In this document: one piece after another, positions 58,051 to 64,000 of the stretch
Layout of the letters: each line of letters starts with the position of its first letter
Position numbering within the stretch: the first letter of the stretch is position 1
NCBI RefSeq assembly: GCF_029867415.1
Contig: NW_026705227.1
Coordinates: 434,001 to 498,000, forward strand
Source: Vicia villosa
Lineage: Eukaryota; Streptophyta; Magnoliopsida; Fabales; Fabaceae
Direction of reading: 5' to 3'
DNA: 64,000 nt
Notes under the pieces: generated by a model
What the model was told of the DNA's origin: nothing
The model's database searches: none
The model's input: the letters and a program-made list of their open reading frames with translations, nothing else
Position numbers and translations under genes: made by a program

Positions 58051-60145
58051 TACTCATTATAAAATGTTATTTTATTTGAAATTTTTTTAATCACACATGT
58101 ATTAAAATATTATTTGTAATGTAACCACCATTTGTCATGAATAAGTTACAAATAACGGTGTGCGCGACATCTCTACTGAATTAAGAAAAAGAACATAAAA
58201 TATTTTCTTATAAGATATTCCTCGTGATTAATCATTGTTGGAGTTAATGTTGTGTATACGGATGAGAATAAATCATATCGGCTAATATCGATTAATAGAG
58301 CTTTACAATCTAACCTACATAGGCTTAGATTAAATTAGAGTTTTCTTTTAAGTTTAAGTTTTTTCTATAAGCATTAAAAAAATTAAACCACAAACTATAA
58401 AAAAAGCCGTATGTCAGACCGATTTATTTAAATAAATAAAAATAAATTTATTATTATTAATATTTTTATTTGTATTTTGAAATAAATTTTTTTTTTTTAC
58501 TTATTTTGAAGAACTTTTAAAGATAAAAGCTTATGAACAATGTCATTAATTGTTTTCATAAGTTCTATTAAATAAATAATATATAAATTTATGTTAATAA
58601 GTAAATTTGATAAATAAATGCAAAAAAGCATTTAGTTTCATGAATATTTAATTTTTTAATTTATTTAAATATTACTTAAATTGCTTATTTATAAATGTTT
58701 ATATAAAATAGACTTTTATGTCAGCTAATAGATCAAAGAGGCATTGGAAAAGAATAGACTAAGGCCTAAAAATAAACTTGTCATAGACGATATGTCAGAT
58801 TTAAGGTTTATAATATTCAAAATTCGTTTTAAGTAAAAACATTACGATTTTAATTGTATAATTTCAATGTGCACCCTGTACTAATTGAAGTTAATTGTTT
58901 AATTGAAATAAAAGAGATTGAGTTTACAGTAATACGACTTTTAAAGTAAAATAAGAGATAGATTTTACATATTTCTTTATAAAGTTTAAAAAACATTTTA
59001 AATAATTGAATAAATATACTTTGTGTTGTTTTATAATAAAAGTGGTTTATTGGATTTAAAATAAAAATAAAAACATTGGATTTTTAGAATATGTTGGATG
59101 AATTAGATTTATCCATGACTTTAAATGGATGGGTTGAATCTAATCCATTACTAATAATTTTCATAATGGATGGATTTGATGAATTATTTAATGGATGAAT
59201 TGGATGAATAATTGTTTAATAGATCCAATTGCAACTCCTACCATTAAACGACTTTGTAACGTCAAAACCTTTAGAAACGTAACATTTTCCTGATTTATGG
59301 AAAATATTGTAACAGACAGAATGATCTTTCGGATCATGTAACGGCTAGAGTCAGAAATGGGAAGTCCATTCCGGTCTAAGACAACATCTGGGATGTACCT
59401 AAGCCCCCAAAACACGAGGTCTGTAAGGGTGAAGTGTTTTAAGTTTTATCCCGAATCACATAAATAAATTTTTAGATTTACGCATTTTGATCGAGTAAGC
59501 TCCCGTAAAATCCTGTTCTTGATGATTGACCAATTCTTGAGGGATTCACCCTGGGCGCACATTAGGAAGATTTACGACGTTAATGAAGTCAGAAAAAACC
59601 ACTACTATAATGGAGAAGCCGGAGAACCCTGGTAGGTTCGCGATGTAGAGAAATCAGAGAGCTTATCTGTTATTAGAATCACAATATGCCATGTGGATTT
59701 TCGACTATCAGTAACAAATAAATCCTGAAAGACTTTAGATGTACATAAGTTGGCAAACTTCAAGAAGATATTATTTTAAAGTTTACAAAACTCCGTTGGG
59801 TCGGTACCCAATGCTCGAGACTCTGAACGGATAGTGGTTTGCTGAAAGTAAAGGGAATATCATATTGACTTAAGGATAAAAGGATCCAGGTGTTTAGTGA
59901 TCCATCCTTGGAAAATATTTGGTGTGATTAAAATCAGATGTCGTTCTCATCAAAACATTGATTCACCATCGTTTTGTCATTAGTCATCCTTTGAGGATGC
60001 ATTTTGCAATGTTTTGAATATTCGAGCCCTTATGAGACTGTTTTAGTCCCAATATTTCATAGCCTTATTACATTTTATCTTTTTGATAAATAACTGTCTT
60101 GCTTGAATGGATATCGAACATAGAAGGACCAGCCCCAGGTGGATC
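58050..60145. other. Intergenic, unassigned repeats
   Basis: 58050-59160 is very AT-rich. 59190-60140 has higher GC and one short frame (59415-59188, -) without a recognisable domain; it may be a decayed retroelement. No gene called. Confidence 0.4.
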
Positions 60146-60184
60146 TTAGTTGATCTTGGTGTAAGGTCGAGGATTTGTTAACCA

Positions 60185-60388
60185 AGGTACTTAAGGTCAG
60201 AGGTATATTAACTTAACCGAGCCAAAGATATCTTAACATAGTCGATGTGCCAGAGGTATGTTAACATAGCTTTTTAAGGTCAGAGGTATATTAACATAAC
60301 TTGGCCAGAGATATATTAACATAGCCTAATGGTGTCAGAGGTATATTAACATATTTTTTTAAGGTCATAGATATATTAATATAACTTG
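60185..60388. repeat. Higher-order minisatellite, left part
   Basis: Units of 25-30 bp sharing AGAGGTATATTAACATA, each with one of three tails: A (TTTTTAAGGTC), B (ACTTGGCC) and C (CCTAATGGTGTC). The order A-B-C repeats, giving a super-unit of about 85 bp. The array is cut by the CACTA element and resumes at 62369. Confidence 0.85.
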
Positions 60389-62368
60389 CACTACTACAAA
60401 TAATAAATTTCATGACAAAACTTTTCCCTCAACTAGAAAAAACCAAGGTATTATGCCAAGGCGCGCAATGTTTTATTTTTTTATAAAAATAAAAATAACA
60501 TATTCCCTCGGTTTTTAATATAACCGAGGGGAAAAAACTTAGGACACGCTTCTAATCCCAACTATAATAGTTTATATTTTTATTTGTTTATAAAATAAAA
60601 CTAAATGATCCATCCTTCGGTTTCCTTAATAACCGAGGGATACAATAATCATATTTTACTATAATAGCACTCCTTAAACAGATTTTATCATAATCCTAAC
60701 TTATATGTTGCCGCCCCAAACTAGTACATATCATTCTTTGGGATGGATTTCTAGACAAAAAAATCTTCAATATTCTTCTATCCTTGAACAAAACATTTTT
60801 TTGCCATTGCAATCTATCTAACATAATGGTGTTGATGTTGTATTTTTGGAACAACTCTCTACTAAAGAATGTTGAAAATCTTACCTATGATAGATTGCAA
60901 GTGCAAAAAATCCTTCCTCATTCTAGGTTAAACAAAGAAGGTTATTCAAACTTTAAAAAGATATATGCAACAAAATCTGGAATTGCAGCTATGATGATGA
61001 ATCTGGATTTTTTTTAATATTTCGTGGAATTGAAGGTTATCCTTACTTATTTTATTTTATTTTATTTTTCTATTAAAAATAGAAAATAGGGTTCCCCTTG
61101 GTTTTTTTAATAAAAATCGAGGGAATATCTTACACAACTACAACAACAAATTTATACTCTACATTCTTAAAGGAGCACCGCTCTTGATAATATCAAGACA
61201 TCAATACAAAATAAATTATTTACATCCACCACTATATATCTTTCTTGTGAAAGTATTTGCCTTAATAACATTTGCTCAAGATAATGAAATTTGGAACTTA
61301 AATAAGCTTGGAAAAATTTGGATAAAAAAAAAGCTTGGAAAAGTTCTCTATGATGTATTGCAAGTAAAGAAAAACATTTACAATGTTTGAAACTGATAAC
61401 TCCTTACTTGGAGCAGATATCTCCTTAGAAGTTGATGGCATGCAATCTATAGAACTTTAAAATAATGTATCCAACATGATCTGGATTACGTCAAAGATGT
61501 GTTGTTCTCCAAGAACAACAACTACTATGATAACACTGCATTTGTTGTAATAATATATTTTAATATTATGTGTAAATAATATAATGTTAAAAAATATTAA
61601 AAAAAGCTTATAAACATTTTACCTCGATTTTTGTAAGAAACCGAGGGTAAAAGTTTGGCGTGATAATTGAGGATATTGATCACCATCCTTAAACAAATGT
61701 GTTCTGTCCATTTCATGAGTATCAATGCTCACGACACTTCATTAGTGATCCGTGTAAAACCTAACAGACATCCATTATAAAAGCATTATGAATATCAATA
61801 GCAAAAAATAAATTGTGTTAAGGTATGTGTTCTTCAATAATCAATTTTTTTACAGTGTTCTTCAACAATCATATATTCATTTATTTAACTAACTCTTTTC
61901 TTGTTTTACATAGAAACAAATAAATGAGAAAGGGATCTAGAATATATTGCATCCAATATTTTATCTTCATCGACATTTCAATGAAACGAGGATCCAACAC
62001 CTGATCTTCACCAACAATTATGACGATGAATCAAATTCAAAATTTGTTATATATAATTACGTAAATATTCTATGTAAGCAATGTAATATTATGGGTAGAC
62101 AAATATTTTTTAGTTTGTAACGAGTTTAAAAAAAAATCTTACCCCTCAGTGTTACTAATAAACCGAGAGGTTTGATGCGCTAGTTTTGAAAATATTAAAA
62201 GTGCAGAAGCTGGGGTTCAAAGTCATGTGTAGATAGCTTTTCCCTTCAGTGTTTTTAAAATCGAGGGGTAAAGTTGATACTTTTTATGACAAGCTTCGTT
62301 ACCTTGCTTCTATAACCGGGGTTAAATGCATTTCGAGTTCGAGGTGAAACATGTTATTTGTAGTAGTG
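60389..62368. mobile_element. Non-autonomous CACTA (En/Spm-type) element
   Basis: A 1980-bp element starting CACTACTACAAATAA and ending in its inverse TTATTTGTAGTAGTG, with a 3-bp target duplication TTG at 60386-60388 and 62369-62371. These are the marks of the CACTA superfamily. Inside are about seven inverted CCCTCGGTT/AACCGAGGG hairpins. Two short frames (60784-61017, 61184-61390) show no transposase domain, so the copy depends on an outside transposase. It sits in a B unit of the minisatellite. Confidence 0.92.
60505..62325. repeat. Dispersed hairpins inside the CACTA element
   Basis: Short inverted repeats of the form CCCTCGGTTT, a 4-10 nt AT-rich loop, AAACCGAGGG lie at about 60506-60532, 60614-60641, 61093-61122, 61621-61650, 62141-62172 and 62242-62276, with a weaker one at 62300-62325. 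They are subterminal and interior. In other CACTA elements such subterminal repeats are transposase binding sites. Confidence 0.8.
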
Positions 62369-62535
62369 TTGGTCAAAGGTATATTAACATAGTGTAATAG
62401 TATCATAGGTATATTAACATAGATTTTAAGATCAAAGGTATATTAACATAACCTGACCAAAGGTATATTGACATAGTCTAATGGTGTCAGAGGTATATTA
62501 ACATAGCTTATTAAGGTCAAAGGTATACTTATCGG
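62369..62535. repeat. Higher-order minisatellite, right part
   Basis: Continuation of the 25-30-bp units after the CACTA insertion, in the order C-A-B-C-A. It ends at about 62530 before GGGTAGGGGTGCTTCTC. Confidence 0.85.
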
Positions 62536-62539
62536 GTAG

Positions 62540-63620
62540 GGGTGCTTCTCGCCCACGTAGGGGAAATGAGTGAGACCGAGTTTAAAGTAAATTCTAAATG
62601 TCTATTTACAAGCGCTAGAGATAACAACTTTCCTTGTCCAACCATAGACATAATAAACTAAAACATAAATTTAAATTTTCTAGCCTATTGGTTTTGTTGA
62701 CGATATCGCTTGACGAATGCTTGTTTCCAAGACTAATTTTTGATTTGTCAGTGACTTTGTTAACCCTTTGCATGACAACTCAGTAATTTTCTCCTTCATT
62801 TATAATCTTGCAGTATAACTCACTTAATGATCTTGTTAGTAAAATTAAAATATCATATTTATGGTTGCATGATATGCCAATTATGTTTGTGACGTCTATT
62901 GTATTTTTACGCCTTCACTGTTTAGCATATACACGCAGTACGGTAATAGTTTCGTCGGAGTCATAATTATCATTGCATTTGAGTTCTTCCTTGGATCAAA
63001 TTGGAAATTAGTTTCATCTTGGTACTGCATTGCAAACCAGCTTTCGATCAGAATAGTTCCATGGATTTAAATACTTTGGTTATGCCTCCGATGTCATTCT
63101 GTACAACCAATATGCAATTTAGTTCAACAGTAACAACAAAAATGTAGTGGTCAATTGCAAATTACATTTTTTCTAACACAATATAGTATTCACATGATTA
63201 TAAATAACAATAATTAAGAAGACAAAGGAAGGGTCCCAAAAAAACATATAAAGAGTTTAATTCTGACTCGTGTCAAATTTATCAACGCCAACATGCTAAA
63301 AATCACCTTCATCACAATAATGAATTTTATGATCAAAGTATATAATATTGGACAAAACCTCGAATTTTAAGCTTTTACATGAATAATAATAAGGTAAAAC
63401 TAGAAACCTATCAAACTTGATAACAAAAACCAACTACCAGTATCTAAAACTGAAGAGAATGGTGAGTCATCTTAGCATCCATGAAAGCTAATCACTCTAA
63501 TTCAATCGGAAATTGCAAATACTTAAATAACATAATCTTGAATTTAAAAAAGATGCAAATCGCCGAATCCAAATAAGGTCCAAACTCACTTACAAACAAC
63601 TATTAAACAAAGTGGGCTCA
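62540..63620. other. Intergenic, no gene seen
   Basis: AT-rich with no frame of note. Confidence 0.45.
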
Positions 63621-63624
63621 CATA

Positions 63625-64000
63625 TTGGTGTAAGCCCCAGAGGCCAATACTTTTGGTACTTGTATCGAATTATTTATTAATAATAAAAGGCATTTCTTTA
63701 TTATGTTTGTTTTTCCAAAATAATAAAGTCCTTAGAATAGCTACTCTGTTTAATGAAATGTTAAGTCTGACTTAATCATGAGACCTCATTAAACATAAGG
63801 ACATTATTTTTAAATTATCCGTAGTCGAGCTTTATTGTGAAGTGGGATAACATTAAAGCATTGAGACTATTATGAAAATAGACTAATGATCACATCTCAT
63901 GGATCATGGATAAGGAGTTATCAAGTCTTGATATAGGTATGAATATTAGGAGTAATACGTATACTGGATTGACCCGCTATGAAAATACTACATAAAATAT
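63625..64000 (+). repeat. Partial Ty1/copia-type LTR, cut by window end
   Basis: Begins near TATTGGTGTAAGCCCCAGAG, resembling the TGTTGGTGTAAGCCCTAGAGG opening I recall for legume copia LTRs. It continues through the GTAGTCGAGCTTTATTGTGA and TCATGGATCATGGATAAGG blocks known from the same repeats. It is preceded by AAAGTGGGCTCACAT, which could be a decayed polypurine tract, so it may be a 3' LTR. The rest lies beyond the window. Confidence 0.45.

Noticed and set aside
59188..59415. 75-codon minus-strand frame
   Set aside because: No recognisable domain. It may come from a decayed retroelement, but that cannot be supported from sequence alone.
60784..61390. Two small frames inside the CACTA element as transposase
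   Set aside because: Short, low-complexity, Lys/Asn-rich, and lacking any transposase motif.

Overview
The window is nuclear DNA from a flowering plant, most likely a legume of the Medicago/Trifolium/Vicia/Pisum group. It is AT-rich, its genes are split by GT-AG introns, and it is dense in plant transposons: Helitrons, Mutator-like elements, CACTA, Stowaway, TRIM, Ty1/copia, Ty3/gypsy and LINE. It also carries a very long LTR of the Ogre kind and a BAHD acyltransferase of the flavonoid-malonyltransferase type. The family assignments are recognition from memory. The exon models were built by hand by matching splice sites, phase and family conservation.

Five host genes look intact: (1) a plastid FtsH protease of the FTSH7/FTSH9 type, + strand, 11641-17614, 13 exons, 808 aa; (2) a COBRA-like GPI-anchored cell-wall protein, + strand, 22118-24418, 6 exons, 449 aa; (3) a mitochondrial carrier of the SLC25A44-like type, + strand, 28430-30949, 6 exons, 315 aa; (4) a DUF2039/C9orf85-type zinc-binding protein, - strand, 32002-34447, 7 coding exons, 237 aa; (5) a BAHD acyltransferase, - strand, 52099-53457, intronless, 452 aa. 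They belong to unrelated pathways and nothing suggests a gene cluster.

Layout. 1-5.2 kb: a mobile-domain relic, a TRIM retroelement and a decayed copia element. 5.7-6 kb: a 45-bp tandem repeat. 6.3-11.2 kb: a minus-strand non-autonomous Helitron with both ends visible and a large minisatellite. 11.2-17.6 kb: the FtsH gene, with a 9-bp-TSD MITE in intron 1. 17.6-22 kb: intergenic DNA with hAT-like repeats. 22-24.4 kb: the COBRA-like gene. 24.9-27.7 kb: a segment bounded by two outward-facing Helitron 3' termini with a gypsy gag relic inside. 28.4-35.2 kb: the carrier and DUF2039 genes, convergent. 35.28-40.04 kb: a complete-bordered Mutator-like element whose transposase has lost its catalytic core and which carries a second, antisense GRF zinc-finger gene. 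41-43.5 kb: a LINE relic. 46.35-50.29 kb: an Ogre-like LTR with primer binding site. 51-51.8 kb: a fold-back MULE-type MITE. 52-53.5 kb: the BAHD gene. 54.3-58 kb: a long inverted repeat, a Stowaway MITE, a second mobile-domain relic and an LTR-like repeat. 60.4-62.4 kb: a CACTA element inserted into a higher-order minisatellite. 63.6 kb to the end: a partial copia-type LTR.

The least ordinary structures are the two mobile-domain relics followed by clusters of about 20-nt quasi-palindromes that keep the same layout but differ in core word, the deleted-core MULE with its antisense GRF gene, and the CACTA element with about seven dispersed hairpin repeats sitting in a three-unit higher-order minisatellite. 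I saw no tRNA, rRNA or CRISPR array.
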